DNA of 64,000 nt from positions 196,423,887 through 196,487,886 of the forward strand of contig CP136062.1 in NCBI GenBank assembly GCA_032622095.1, read 5' to 3'. The stretch's first letter is position 1, and every line of letters starts with the position of its first letter. Both the position numbers and the translations under genes were made by a program. Positions 46,318-58,928 of this stretch are shown one piece after another. Source of the DNA: Siphonodentalium dalli (lineage: Eukaryota > Mollusca > Scaphopoda > Gadilida > Siphonodentaliidae). Under the pieces are notes generated by a model, which saw only the letters and a program-made list of their open reading frames with translations, was not told the origin of the DNA and made no database searches.

Positions 46318-48648
46318 GCAGTCAGATGCTCGTAGCCCGTTTATATATAACCATGGGTATATGAGAAAAATACACAACGAAAACACACTCCACAGTTTGG
46401 ATCGATAAGTTTTGCCATGTGTATTTTGATGTTGATTTTTTTGACAATCGGTCTTCCGTATCATTTCTACAACACAATTATCGTCTTACTTGCAGCACGA
46501 CTTTATCGTGTGATCGTCACTGAATCGTTTTCTTTCAGAGTATGGTTAATACATTGCCGCCGGTGAAGTGTATTCTCGGATAAGAAACAAATAGGCCTAT
46601 GCCGAGGGCAGAAACTAAAGTTGCGAGAGGCACCCCTGGTTGAGTGTTGGATATTTGGCACTCGAGACTTGGTTAGAGGGTTTTCGTTGGGGTGGTCTCC
46701 ATCTTGGAATTTCCAACTGCACCCCACTCCATTGAACCACACCAAACTCATAAGTTTGCGTAAATCAATTTGCACACCTCCCTTTGCTTTTTCCCAAATG
46801 TTTCCTCACAGACTACCAGATGGTAGACTATTCCACAGTAATATAGTGGCCACTTGTCGTGCGGGGGGGGGGGTGAAAAAGATGGTTCGGCCCAGTATGA
46901 GATTAAAACATCTTAACATCTAGTGATATAACACCACACAAATTTACACCCCGATCTATCATTTCTTAATTTCTGTCGGGGAGTCATAGCCACCCCCGTC
47001 GGTGAGTTATGTAATGGTCAACCCGGCAGCTAAAGCCCGCCCCCTGTCGGGGATATCCTGGTGCCACCCCTGTTTGAAATCATATAAAACTTTTAAAGAA
47101 GAAGACCAAATATTGAGCAGAAATCAGGGGGAAATGAGCTCTCGTAACCACAAACGTGCACTAAAGACATCCCAATAGATGCAACCGCATATTGTATATA
47201 TATGGTATTGTTCTGTTTGCCTCTCTATATCTAGGGACGTGGCTATATGGTTTCCGTTAGGGGGTGTCCACCATTGGAAATTCCAACTGCACCCCCTTGA
47301 ATCAGAATAACCCCAAACACAAATTCCATTTGCACCATCCCCATTGCACATCAGTGCTCACGCCTACTATCCTATACATATCCTATATTTATATTTTAAA
47401 AAACATGGTTCTATATTCCAGGTTTGAAAATTCAGATAGTTTAACCTGAACAATTGCATAAATCATAACATCTAATGGTCTAACTCCAGACAAATGCCCA
47501 CGACTACGGGCAAGAGGCGGGGACAAACCGGGTTGACCATGGTTCTTCGGCCCGGTGTGAGAAAATTTTTAAAACTATAAAAGAACATATTAAATCCTAG
47601 CATGCATCTAGACAGGCCTCAACTGAACCTTTCCTGGTGTTGGAAATTTCAAACCTCATACTCCCCCTCAGGTTGGAAAACACTCCAACTGATGACTATT
47701 TCAGTCCACAAGTTTGACCAAATGAAGTAAAATATTGTTTTGTTAAACTAATTAGCAGTTTTGTATTGGCCACGGGGGAAGGGACAATGAGAACAATAGG
47801 CCCGGTGTGCAATTTTTTTTTAATCTGAACAAGAAAATCTCAAAATCCTAGCATCTAGACTAGCCTCAAACCTTTCTACAGTTGGACATTTCAAACCTGA
47901 CACCCCCACTTAGGTTGGAAAATTTCAACTGATGACAATTCCAATGTCAATGTTGACCAAATGCATGACAATATTGTTTTCTTAAATTAACTAGCAGTTT
48001 TTTGACTGGCCACGGGGGAGGGACCAGGACACAAACTGCCCAAGTGTTGGAAATTTTCAACCTGTCACCCTCCTAAGGTTGGCAATTTCCGACTGATGAC
48101 CATTTCAGTCCAAAATATTTAATATGCAAATAAATTGTTTGAAAATCAAACTACAAGAACTTTTTCAACTTAATGTTGGTGTGAAATTTCCAACTAATGT
48201 TTTGGCAGGTATGAAATTTCCAACTGTTGAACATTTTGACAAACAAAGTTGGGGGGGGGGGTGAGACACCCCAACCCCCTGTCGCCACGTCTCTATCTAT
48301 ATCAATAAATACTTTTCTAAAAACCCTTAAACCAACTCGACGAGCGATTTCCCTGCGCTCCGGTGGCGCAAATTCTAGTATAAAAAGTGCGTCTATTTCA
48401 GACAAAGTTCAAACTGTAAATGTGACCAGACAAGACATAGAAACCGCTAATCTCATATTACCAATCTGACGACACCAGTCGAACATGATTACCTTTCAAA
48501 GCAATAACACCGGGCACCATGTTACGGACAACCACAGGCACGCACACCATGGATAAATACACGGTAAAAAGAACGGCGTTTTTTTTGTACAGTTATATCT
48601 GGCATATACCCATGGTTATATATAAACGGGCTACGAGCATCTGACTGC
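46318..48648 (+). mobile_element. TIR element X, copy 2 (2.33 kb)
   Basis: It has the same ends as copy 1, in direct orientation, separated from it by only 39 bp. The interior is collinear but shorter. The right part carries GTCGGGGAGTCATAGCCACC and AACCAACTCGACGAGCGATT, matching the end of copy 1. No protein is encoded. Confidence 0.8.
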
Positions 48649-48954
48649 GGGTAGTTTATATGGTAGCGGCTGAACGCAAAGGTATCTTTGCTTTAGCGCA
48701 AACGACACACGCTGTCGATGGTGTGATTGATCCAATCTATCAGATTTGTCACGTAATTGTCAATTGACGCCGTCTTAATACTAATTCACGAACACTCACC
48801 GGCCACAATCGGCATGTATAGCGGTATAATTTTTGGGTACAATTGTGTGGAGACTCATGCTTGCGTTTATATATCTGCAGAATGAGTTTCAATGATATTA
48901 ATGAGGTATTTTAATTAGCACAGTGTGAAAATGAAGAGCCAAGAAGATAACGTC
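48649..48954. other. Unassigned stretch
   Basis: No gene or clear repeat is supported. Confidence 0.4.
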
Positions 48955-49203
48955 TCAGAAGAATTTTGTTTGTGTTTTGGTTCTGTTTGGATATTTCCCT
49001 GCTATTTCCAAAGAAATTTCTTTCCATGCATCATTTTTCCGGCGCTGGTGAATGGTGCCGGTTTCTTTGTTCTTTAATATTTTGATTCTCCTCTCCACAA
49101 TGCCCAAAACAGTTTTATGCTCGTCGGCACATATAGGGCCCAAAAAGTTTTTTTCCGACCCCGAGGGACCCACCACCCCATTTGTGCAAATGTGTTCCTC
49201 CAA
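48955..49203 (-). pseudogene. Possible Myb/SANT-like DNA-binding domain fragment
   Basis: A frame of 82 codons contains EHKTVLGIVERRIKILKNKE, then TGTIHQRRKNDAWKEISLEI and a short basic tail. Helix-forming segments with a Trp in a KNDAWKEI context resemble the Myb/SANT-like (regulatory) domain found in animal transcription factors and in Harbinger-type transposon proteins. The frame ends just after this domain and no transposase is next to it. The resemblance is by eye and modest. Confidence 0.35.
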
Positions 49204-49569
49204 ATGTTAGGGACGCACCCCCTTTCTCATGCTTTTATCAAAATTTCAGAGCTTTTTAGCCGTTCTTCAATAACTGTGTTAACTGCCTTTCAATCCATTC
49301 CACTATCCTTTTTTTGGTGCAATGTGTGTAAAATTAAGACTCAAGCAATAACATCGATCGTTAATCGGTAAAGCACAGGTCAGAAAAACGAAAAATAAAC
49401 TGTATTTCCAGGTGTTTCCTGTATCTAACAACAATAATAAAGCATTGTGTAGGTACAATGTATGTCACAAATTGCCCTAGACCGCATTATAGCCTTAATA
49501 TATCGAGCGTGTTTAGTCTGACAGAGAACACTGGCCAGTGTAAATAGTGGTAAACAGGTCAGGGGTTCT
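49204..49569. other. Unassigned stretch
   Basis: No gene or clear repeat is supported. Confidence 0.4.
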
Positions 49570-49960
49570 ACAATTATTTGTATATATATATATAGTTGAC
49601 GTCTCGAGCCGTCCGTGCGTCCGTCCGTACAAACATTTTGCATCATAACTCAAGAGTCGGTTGTCATATTTTGATGCTCTATGACATGTGACGGACCAGA
49701 AATGGGGAACGAATATGCATAATATCACGGATTGTGAGTACCAATGCCTACCAGAGTTATCCATTGGCCCTGTTTATGAAATTCAATCCGTACAAAGTTT
49801 TTGCCATATAAGAGTTGTCGAATTTTGAAGTGGTTTGGTATGGTGATAGACCTGAATGATACGGGAAGGATGTATGCAGATATTACTGCATATCACAGGT
49901 TTAGCCTGTCGATGCATACCAGAGCTACCAACTTGGTTCCACACGTAAACACATTTGCAT
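49570..49960 (+). repeat. Two-unit diverged tandem repeat, ~170 bp
   Basis: CCGTACAAACATTTTGC and CCGTACAAAGTTTTTGCC, then GTGAGTACCAATGCCTACCA and TAGCCTGTCGATGCATACCA, recur about 155-180 bp apart, after a TA-run and a CCGTCCGTGCGTCCGTCC leader. Confidence 0.65.
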
Positions 49961-52291
49961 TATAATAATTCAGATTTTATTCTTGATTTTAGTTTGAACT
50001 TTGAAGACATTGAAGAATGTCATTTCTCAAAGCATCTGAATGCATCACATTATTTCAGTTCATCTATTTGTAAGCGATAACAGTATACAATTAGTATTGT
50101 AGTTTAGTCTTGTTGAGCAGTATTTAAGCTTCAAGATGAAGTTCGTAAATTCAAGGAGAATAGCGTCACCTTCAGTTGGGATTGTCTGAACAATAAACAG
50201 TAACGGTCATTCATCATAACCAATTCAGTTTTATTTGGATAAGTGCTGCAAATTAACATTACTTGCAATCATTCAAGATGAGAAATAACCAGAAGGAATG
50301 AATTTGATTGCATGTCAGAACAAGACAGTATTTCAGACATTAGAAATTTATGAGATACCCTTTTCAATTTCATGTTATGCAACAATCGGGTCAATGATAT
50401 CTAGTCATCATTGAGTATTCACCATGTAGTATTTGTGATACAGTTTTTTTTATTGTATTACTTTTATTCGGGACGGGATCCTGTGAAATCCAGAATGTTG
50501 CTAAATCTGAGGCTAAATAGTCACTATAGCTGTCTATATAGCCATATGCCAACAAACAAGATACTAACATGCTTACAAACAACATTACATGGTCAGTACT
50601 TGTAAATTGTTTGAAAAAAACCCATTTTGGAAAAAAAATTAAAAGCACGATTGTTTCGGCCTCTGGACCACCCACCCACCCCGCCCCTATATACGGATTT
50701 TATTTGTAGACCCCCCCCCCCCATGTCGTCGGTGGTATATTTTGCCCCACGTCCTTTTCCTCGGTTGCTCATTGTTGATATGTGTACAAACGTGTACTGT
50801 TACACGCAGCATGTTTATGTGACCGGTGTTCAATCTATGATTGACGCCAATCACCTTGATTGGATAATCCTATATGGCGCAGCGATGTCTTCCCATCGAT
50901 ATGTCCAACGATAGCTTCGCATTGAGCGTCGCCTCGTAAAACTACCTGGACTATATTATAAACCCAGCCGGTGAATAGCACCCCAGGTGAATTGATAAAA
51001 ATTATTTCCGTTGATCAATTACATATTAAACTTAAATAAGTGACATAACCACTCTATACAAATCATAATTAGACTACAATGAGCTCGTTATGTAATCTTC
51101 TAGTATATATACACAGAGTATATATTCATCCATCGATATGCAGGGGCAGGTGCAGCGAAATGCAGTGCAGCAGTGTTGGGTTAATTATCAGGCGGCATGT
51201 GTGAGAAAAAGCACATTCAAAACACCAATCAGTGAGAGAGACAATGTCGTAAAATCGGTCCTTGATTTTGCTACGTCGCTGAGCACGTGCATGTCCGTGA
51301 TTATTGTCGGGTGGCATTGTTTGATCTTTTCCTGCAACGTTTGGTGATCGCATGCATTTGCTGTAGTGGGCCGTTCACAGTACAACATATTTTTACATAT
51401 TCTTATCTAATCACGATTCGGATGAAACACATGTATGCAATTGGAATGGGGAAAATATCCCTGTTCGGTTTGAGCAAGATAATTATGCGATCGCCACATT
51501 TCACCGACACTAAAATCTGATAATCTGAGTCCCGCCAGAGTATATAACGCTGATTAAACTGAAAGTGTCTGTTGCAAAAAAAAGCATACTGAATTCCAAG
51601 ATGATTTAAATTGTTTTGTGTGTTCACGAATCACTCGGTAAGACAATCAGTCGCACATTTTGGCATTTGGCTCACACTATATTGTGTATTGGCAATACAG
51701 ATCAAGGTACACATTTGCAAACATGAACGGATGTATGTCGAGTTCTGAGATACTAATAAATATATTCTGATAAATATTTTTTTAAGCATCTTGGACAGAG
51801 AATAAATAAAGACACACTGTGTGGTGGTATGTTTAGATCTTTATACCGGATTTTGTTATCGCGTTGAAGTTGAATGTAGTTGTGTCGGCATATTTGGAAG
51901 AGAATTTCAAGATTCTCTTTCTCCTTGGCTTACCTGTGGTCGCGTTTATTCTGTATAATTCCGCCGAAAACTTTGCTATCCAAATATTCTAACTGATTTA
52001 CGTACGAAAAGACTTGGAAGTATATCTGAATATAGATCCGAGCATATTATCACCCAATTTCACGCGCCCGCCGAAAGCAGCTACTTTAAGGAATTACGTG
52101 GGGACGTCAACCATTGAAGACGTTAGTACTCTAAAATAAATTTTCATGCGAGGAATGAATGTAAGGTCAGTTTCTTAATATATTAACGCAAATTATAGGC
52201 CAACATGATCAAGACAGATCGAAAATGTTACACAGCCTTGAGTCTTCAAAAAAAGGGAAAAAAAAGAATTCTTATCGGCAGATTATTCGAT
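49961..52291. other. Unassigned stretch
   Basis: No gene or RNA is supported; frames here are short and anonymous. A C-run lies at 50,710-50,722. GGGGTGCTATTCACC inverted at 50,975-50,990 matches the spacer between the two X elements (46,281-46,295). Confidence 0.45.
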
Positions 52292-52516
52292 CGCGGTTAC
52301 ACGAGGAATGACCGCGGTGTAGGGCGGTCGTGGAAAATACTACTGCGGTGTACGCCGGTAACGGACCAGATTACCGCGGTGGACTTCCAACATGACCGCG
52401 GTCAGATACTGTGCGTTACCGCGGGTCACCGCGAATGGGCGGTGTACTACCGCATGAGCGCGGTGTACTACCGCATGACCGCGGTGTAGTGGCGGTATGA
52501 CCGCAGTCATGACCGG
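52292..52516. repeat. GC-rich ACCGCGGT cluster
   Basis: The perfect octamer palindrome ACCGCGGT occurs at 52,311, 52,373, 52,395 and 52,479, with variants (TACTGCGGTGTAC, GAGCGCGGTGTACTACCGC) between them. It sits within an AT-rich region. A frame across it (52,205-52,489) is not supported as a gene. Confidence 0.75.
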
Positions 52517-53435
52517 CCCATAACCTTGTTAAAGGGGTCAATTAATTAGAGCATAGCTGTATGTACTGGTGACCTTCCTAATTAATTAATTATGTAATTA
52601 TGTATCCCTGCGAGTGTGCCAATACGGGTACATATAACTCTTAAGACTATCAGAACGGTTTGATTATTTAATTACAACAAAGTCAATAATGTTCAATCAT
52701 CGGCATCTGGGTTCCTCCTAGTTGAGTTTATCTTCCTGTCGTCTGCACGGGTTATGGGCTCCTAGTGTCCTCGTACGTTGGGCGTGTCTGCTTGTCATCG
52801 GCTCGGTTGAGTTCCGGTTGAGTTCATCTTCCTGTCGTCTGCTCTTCTTCTTCGTCGGCGCATCAGTGGTGTGTTGTTAGGAATACAAGATCATAATGTG
52901 TTACCTTGCATTCCTATCCATGCTTCCGGTTAGAGATCCTAGCTGTCTTCTTGGCGTCCGAGAAGTCTTGGTAACTGCTGGGTAGTCGGTTAGAACTGTA
53001 TGTCGGGTCTCGATTCGTCCGCGTCTAAATACAGGAAAGGTATTATTCCGGATCGGTTCGCATTTCATGGTGCGTCAATTGGGGCGTTCCTAGGTTAACC
53101 AAGCGGGGTAGTTTTTCCTGTGTGCTCTTTAGACTCTTCTCCCTGCCCATCGCGCTGTGTTAGGTTTCAATAGCTTCTCCTCGCGAAGTATCTGGTCTCG
53201 CTAAACCCAAAATCGTTCTGTTTACTGCTCAACTCTCCTCCTATGTATGTATCGGACATGGGTACTGCATGGATGTCCACTAATCTGTTTTGGTGTCCAG
53301 TATTTCGCAATCTAGATGCGGCCAACAGTGGCGCTGATATGTGTGGTAATCGAGCGGCCCCCGCGACTTAGAGATTGTCTGTTTTCTTCCCGGGTTGAAA
53401 GTTTTGTCCCTGGGGTTGTCTTGGCACACGAGTGA
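52517..53435. other. Unassigned stretch
   Basis: A direct repeat GTTGAGTT-x-ATCTTCCTGTCGTCTGC occurs at about 52,722 and 52,827. Nothing else is supported. Confidence 0.45.
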
Positions 53436-54005
53436 ATTATGTATCCCTGTGAGTGCAACTGCTTACTAATGGTTCCATTTCTGTATGTAGCAGCTTTTTT
53501 ATGGGGGTGGGGTGGCGATATAAATTACTGCTGTCATATGTTTGGTCATCCCATATGGTTCTAGATTACATCTTCAGTAATGTGGTTAGAATATGTTATG
53601 AAATAAATCATCCCATAAATTTTAATCTGATATCAAATGGAGCATTCTTGATAATAGTTTTCACAACACATCTTAACTCTAGTATGTAACTACGTTTGGC
53701 AATTTAACAATTTCCTTATCCTGCGAGAAGTTCAATGTCATATTTACATCGAAGTTTAATGTCATTTCATATAATCGTCTCTTTTTTCATTCATAATATG
53801 TTGAAATATAGTGAACAATGATTCCAATAGATATTGTATTGAAAGCACTAAGCAGCGATACAAGTATATCTTGACTTGATGAATCATGGTGATATTTGCA
53901 CAGAAGCAGCTTTAATTTATAAATATTTAAAAATTTAAAGGCTATATTTGCACCCATATATTTCTCTGATGCAGAATATAATTTGCTCAATTTCTATCGC
54001 AACAG
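53436..54005 (+). other. Intron upstream of the RRM exon, diverged copy of the intron block
   Basis: ATTATGTATCCCTGTGAGTG, GTAGCAGCTTTTTTATGGGG and TTCTAGATTACATCTTCAGT parallel 10,483-10,505 and 10,900-10,995. 53,878-54,005 parallels 11,467-11,596. It ends in a pyrimidine-rich stretch and ATCGCAACAG, a splice acceptor. Confidence 0.65.
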
Positions 54006-54269
54006 TTGCGCAGACAGTTCTGAGCCAGAGTCACACTTTGGATGGAGCAGAACTTGTGGTTACTCCATTTACATCAGTGAGAGATAGTCCAGCTACTTCG
54101 CCGCCAAAGAAATGTGCTGTAAAGGTATCTGGCCTGAGATCCTCGACGAGTGGAGATATAGTCATATACTACTTCGAGAACAAGCGACGGGCAGGAGGGG
54201 ACACTATAGTAAAACACACACTCAGTCTAGAGAAAGGGGAGGCAATTCTGCATTATGAGTCAGAGGAAG
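54006..54269 (+). CDS. Internal exon encoding a PARP14/PARP10-like RRM
   Basis: A 264 nt exon lies between a CAACAG acceptor and a GAG-GAAG/GTATGT donor. Both junctions fall after the first base of a codon, so the exon is symmetric (phase 1-1) and can be duplicated or skipped without shifting the frame. It begins in a linker (VLSQSHTLDGAELVVTPF). An RNA-recognition-motif fold follows: AVKVSGLRSSTSGDIVIYYF, then ENKRRAGGDTIV and EKGEAILHYESEE. That pattern (a beta strand with a GL turn, helix, Y-F-ENKRR-GG loop, then KG-A beta strand) is characteristic of the RRMs in PARP14/PARP10 mono-ADP-ribosyltransferases and related interferon-type proteins. Other exons of the gene are not visible here. 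Expression and the exact family member are inference. Confidence 0.75.
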
Positions 54270-54800
54270 GTATGTACTAGTGCATTTACTAATACATTAA
54301 CCCTTGCTCTACTAAATGGATTCTCCTATTAAGTTAAAAAAAAACAATTTTTTTTTTTATTGGTCTATTATTCATTTGGTCCATAAAACTGCAAGGTAGA
54401 ATGAAATCAAGCAAGTGGAGAACACGAGTTTAGGAATGAAATATTCGTAAGGCACAAGGGACCGGTTTTGTTGCTAAATTAGACTAGAACATATTCTTTG
54501 CCTTTGTCTTATCTGTTATTCATTTGGAGCGATGTTAAGGATATATCAGCAGACGAAATGATAATACAAGTTCATAAGAATTCATATTCATTGGAGGGAA
54601 ATGGTGAGATAATATGTTCAACAAAAGGCCGGTTGAACTTATGGTCCTATTGTCATTTGTCGAACGTATTATTTGACCATTTTGTAAGGAAACTACTCAT
54701 CGATGTTTTGATAGATCACCTGAGACACAATGTTTGCCTTTCATTCTAAATCATTTCTCTGATTGACAACTGCCAAAATTGCTGTAGCCCTTCTATATAA

Positions 54801-54975
54801 TAATGCCCTAAATAATTGACTCCTTAACCACAGCAGAATTATGGGAATTTGTCAGGATTTAGTCGGAAATATGGCTTGTTGCCATTCAGGCAACAAGCCA
54901 TATTTCCGACTTAATTCTGAAAAATTACCCATAATTCTGCTGTGGTTAAGGAGTCAATTATTTAGGGCATTACTG
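54801..54975. mobile_element. Hairpin MITE (copy 2), near-perfect 175 bp palindrome
   Basis: Arms of about 80 bp run from TAATGCCCTAAATAATTGAC to its inverse GTCAATTATTTAGGGCATTA with only a few mismatches. They meet at GCTTGTTGCCATTCAGGCAACAAGC without the extra segment found in copy 1. Confidence 0.9.
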
Positions 54976-55595
54976 TAACTGTTTATTTCTGTAAATTTAA
55001 TTATGTATCACTGCAAGTGCAACTACTTATGGGCAATTGTTCCCTTTCTTTATTACACACCTGTTGCTATATTTCGGTTGATTAATTTATTTCAACCTTT
55101 GTGATAATTTCACGCAAATGCATTAGAGCGATCCTGATGGCTTGCCTGACGTCATACACAAAAACTGAAACGGTACTACAACAATTATTCAACTTCGTAT
55201 TGTGTTGAGTAGATGACTATTTAGCATTAAAACCAAACCGAAACAATATTTGTCAACAAAGTATTTTGAATGTTGCTGTGTAATAAACATACAACTGCAC
55301 ATGAATCCAGGTGAAGAACCTTATTGCACTTGTTTACTATACCAACTTGAAACATTGCCCCACAATAAATTCATGCAATAGCTTCACCACATTCACATGA
55401 TGGTGTGGTTCTGCCAATATATTTCAGCTTTTTTGTTGGGGACCACATAATTTTACTGGTATCCCTCCTATGTGTTAGGTTATCCAATTTAGTTTTAGAT
55501 TACATTTACAGTAATGAGCCCCCATGTGGTCCCCAGATGAGCATATCGTACTACGTCATGTGATGTAATTTCGACCAACCAACGTCCTGCATTCA

Positions 55596-55811
55596 TGGGT
55601 GTATTCGAATGTGTGTTCTTCCATGTTCGTGAACGACAGGTTACCTAAACCATATACTAAATATAGAACGGGAACACTGGCAGGTCATGATTGCAGGTCT
55701 AGATTCTTACTCCCTGATTATGGGGACTCAGAATCTAGACCCACAACAGGACATGCCAGTGTTCCCGTTCTATATTCAGTAAATAGTATCATGGATTCGA
55801 ATACACCCCAC
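55596..55811. mobile_element. Second hairpin MITE (copy 2), complete
   Basis: GGGTGTATTCGAAT and ATTCGAATACACCC bound the element. Inner arms TATAGAACGGGAACACTGGC and GCCAGTGTTCCCGTTCTATA are exact inverses, and the loop is about 20 bp. Confidence 0.85.
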
Positions 55812-56085
55812 GTTCTGTGGCTTGAATGGATGTGTGAGTGTAAATATTAGATCATGGAAAGAGGACTACTCCCATGAATATGCAGTTAAGTTTGAATTAT
55901 GTACCGACTGAATAGTTTTGTCAGAGTTATGCCTCTTTTCAGTTTACTTATAAATTTGGATTCTAGATCATACCTTAACTTCTACTTAGAAAATTCAAGT
56001 TAAATTTAAAAGTGTTCTAAAAAGCAACATTTTCAAGGATGTATGATTAAACAGTATCTCATTTTATAATTATAAAGTGCATCTC

Positions 56086-57552
56086 ATTTTATAAACTCTA
56101 AAGTGCATTGGATGCTAGCGTTTGTACGCATTGGTCATCTGTTCTAAAAATAATTAATTTCACAGCGAGGCGCTGGATATTCGGACAAACATTGCCATGT
56201 GTTCTGCTACTCGGTGTACGAATGTGCGTGGATGAATGTATGATGATTTATTAGATAAAAGTATACACACATATATTCATTTTACATTGTAAATTGCAGT
56301 GGTTTTCAAATAGAAATTTATACTTTATCCAGGCGGTGTCATGGCCAAAATATTGTCTTCCTGACAGCGCCGAGAACTACGATATAACACTACTGTAAAT
56401 TACATTATTTTCGCAAGTGTCATTTTTCGTGGTTTGTCATGTAAGAAATTCGGGTCCATGCTTCCTGTTGTAAATTATATCATTCTTAGTTGAATAACAT
56501 TCTACCATAAAACCATTGAGTCAAGAATAACGCTGCGAGGCGGTCAATATGATCATACGTGATGACATCATATCGCAAACTCGCTTCCGCGACAATCAGG
56601 TGTGCATGGGTCACCCAGGCTAATCAGCGCCCCAAATAAAGTGTACATGGCGCCTTCTGTAACGGGCGGTGTTCGTTGCAGAAATATTTGTATTTGTTCA
56701 AATCGGCATCAACAGAAGGAACACCAAAACGTAATCAGCGCGTAAATAGTATTGTCATCAAGACGTACGATGCTGTGCGCATATAAGAGGCTGCTCGTGT
56801 TACATACAAGTTGTGCTTCTGTTTACATAACACAGCGCAAGTTATATTGGTTAATCATACAAAAATGACATAAACGCTCTTTATTATTGCCATATCAGGA
56901 AAAGAGTAACTAATAATGCTCTTTTATGTTTACCATATCAGGATCTAAACAAAAGCCAGGAAACGTAACGTTTTTTGCTTTTGTTTACATAACATAACAT
57001 AACATAAGGGGAAAAATTGACAATAACATACTATCTATGCCAGATTTCTGATTGGCGTAATAACAAGGTTTGTCTATATCTTACTATTCCTTCTGTTTAT
57101 GGCGATTTTTTTTACGGAGGTGGTTGCGCGGAGTGATTTTCTGGATCAAACCGGGTGATAAAATGGTAGATCGTGGATTTATTATTCAAGATATGTTAAA
57201 TTAACGTCATGCATCGATCATACATACATCGTCTCTCCAGACTAATTATAGCACCCCAATAAAGGGGACAATTTTGCCGCCTTCTGATGGGTAGGTAAAT
57301 ATAAATCACATAACAAAAATGTTAAATTAGAAAATTTATGGTGAGATTAAATGCAGTTTATGTTGAAAACTTATTCCATTTCAAAATATTTATATAACGA
57401 GGTCCATTGATACTCTAAACGGAACAAATGAAGAGCGTTTCTTGTTATCATTCTGAGTTACCAAATATGCTGTTACTATTTATAACTCGTTATCTATTTG
57501 TTAACAATTTTCCTTCAGGAGAATATATCTGTTACCTTCAGAAATGTCACCA
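56086..57552. other. Unassigned stretch
   Basis: No gene or RNA is supported. A small (AACAT)n run lies at about 56,985-57,005. Confidence 0.45.
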
Positions 57553-58928
57553 TGCATGCTAGTCCAAGTCTTCTCGTACTAAAACCGGCTAAGATATTGG
57601 GATGGAGGTGCCGGTCTTTAGTCCGAGTTCCAGGCCCATGCGTTCTTATGACACGGCTTAAGCGTTAGTGACCCGCTCAAATAAAACCACAATTATATGA
57701 AATAAAATATCACAATTGCGACAATAAACGGATATTTTCCGCAGAAGACATGCTATTTGATCTGAAACCCACATCAGTTGTGAATTGAAAGCGGTAATTT
57801 AATGCGAAAAGAGACATTTACCGCAATGTTTACAAATTTTTTAAAGTATGCGAACTCAGTTGACCTGTTCGGCATTTTCCGTTGAAAATATTCCGTAGAT
57901 TTTCGACTGACAACGCAAATTACGATGAATTCTCCATTGTAATCGTAATTATGTGTGTCAATAAATAAAAAATAAATAGATTAATTAAACATTGAAGATA
58001 TAAATGTAATACATTAAATAAATTACGGGGAATTACAACCCTCTCAAAGTTTAAAACAGTGTAAACACAACGACCATTAGAATAAATAATATGGTGCTAC
58101 ATTTCCCACATTTGGTGGACTTCAGCGAAATTAAGATATATACTAAGCGAACAGAGCAATATACTGCTCTTGTTAAGCACACAAAAAATCAAACAAAATT
58201 TGTATAAATTTTTAACCTTAAGTTTGAAAAGTCCCACTAAAACGGAAGAACTATATTTCGAAACTGTGTGATTCGGTTCTCCGATTATTTTATCAACACA
58301 AAAGTCAAAATGCACATGGATGAAAATCACACGCATGGCAAGTCAGACACAAGAGTTCTAATTTGCTCCAATTTTGACAAGTTGCTTGCGAAAATTGTCA
58401 ACAAAACTACCTTTCTGATCCTCCATTATGTCATTAAGTTTTTAGTGCGGGAATTGTTCTCAAAGCACATTGGAAACTGGACTTTGCGGCGATCGGTTTT
58501 CGCTATTTTGTTCGGAAAACCCCGCGCTATATATAGAAACGGAAACTAGAATACTCAGAACAAACACCGGACAATGCCGAAGTTCTTCGGAACCTGAGTT
58601 CGGCTTTCAGTTAAGTAAACAAACAGAAAAAACAGCGATGTTGGTGACAATCAACCGGAATATTCTATGCGTAATTTAACATGAAAGTTAGATTATTATA
58701 CACCATTATGACCATAAGATGTCTCTCTTTCCGATGTATATAGCATCATGTATTGATTCATTAGGTAAATCGAGTAAATCGAGTAAAATACCACAGATTC
58801 CCGCCACAGATCGTGGGCGTAACTCGTGTGATAGGATTGGTATAGAAGCGGGCTTGGACTAAAGACCGGCACCTCCATCCCAATATCTTAGCCGGTTTTA
58901 GTACGAGAAGACTTGGACTACATGCATG
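57553..58928. mobile_element. TIR-bounded unit (~1.38 kb)
   Basis: About 65 bp at 57,560-57,623 (AGTCCAAGTCTTCTCGTACT, AAAACCGGCTAAGATATTGG, GATGGAGGTGCCGGTCTTTA) recur inverted and nearly perfect at 58,857-58,920. The interior is not further palindromic. The frames at 58,097-58,336 (minus) and 58,268-58,549 (plus) are anonymous. No transposase is seen. Confidence 0.65.

Larger units (their letters stand above)
54270..56085 (+). other. Intron downstream of the RRM exon (intron block copy 2)
   Basis: It starts with GTATGTAC. From 54,388 it is collinear with 8,988-11,345, lacking the 632 bp MITE at the single TTAA near 54,533. It includes both hairpin elements. Similarity ends near 56,085, before a further exon would be expected, and I find none. 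Confidence 0.7.

Noticed and set aside
53948-54005. Start codon at 53,948 as the beginning of the RRM protein
   Set aside because: This stretch is intronic: it aligns with intron copy 1 and ends in a splice acceptor, and the frame is open only by chance.
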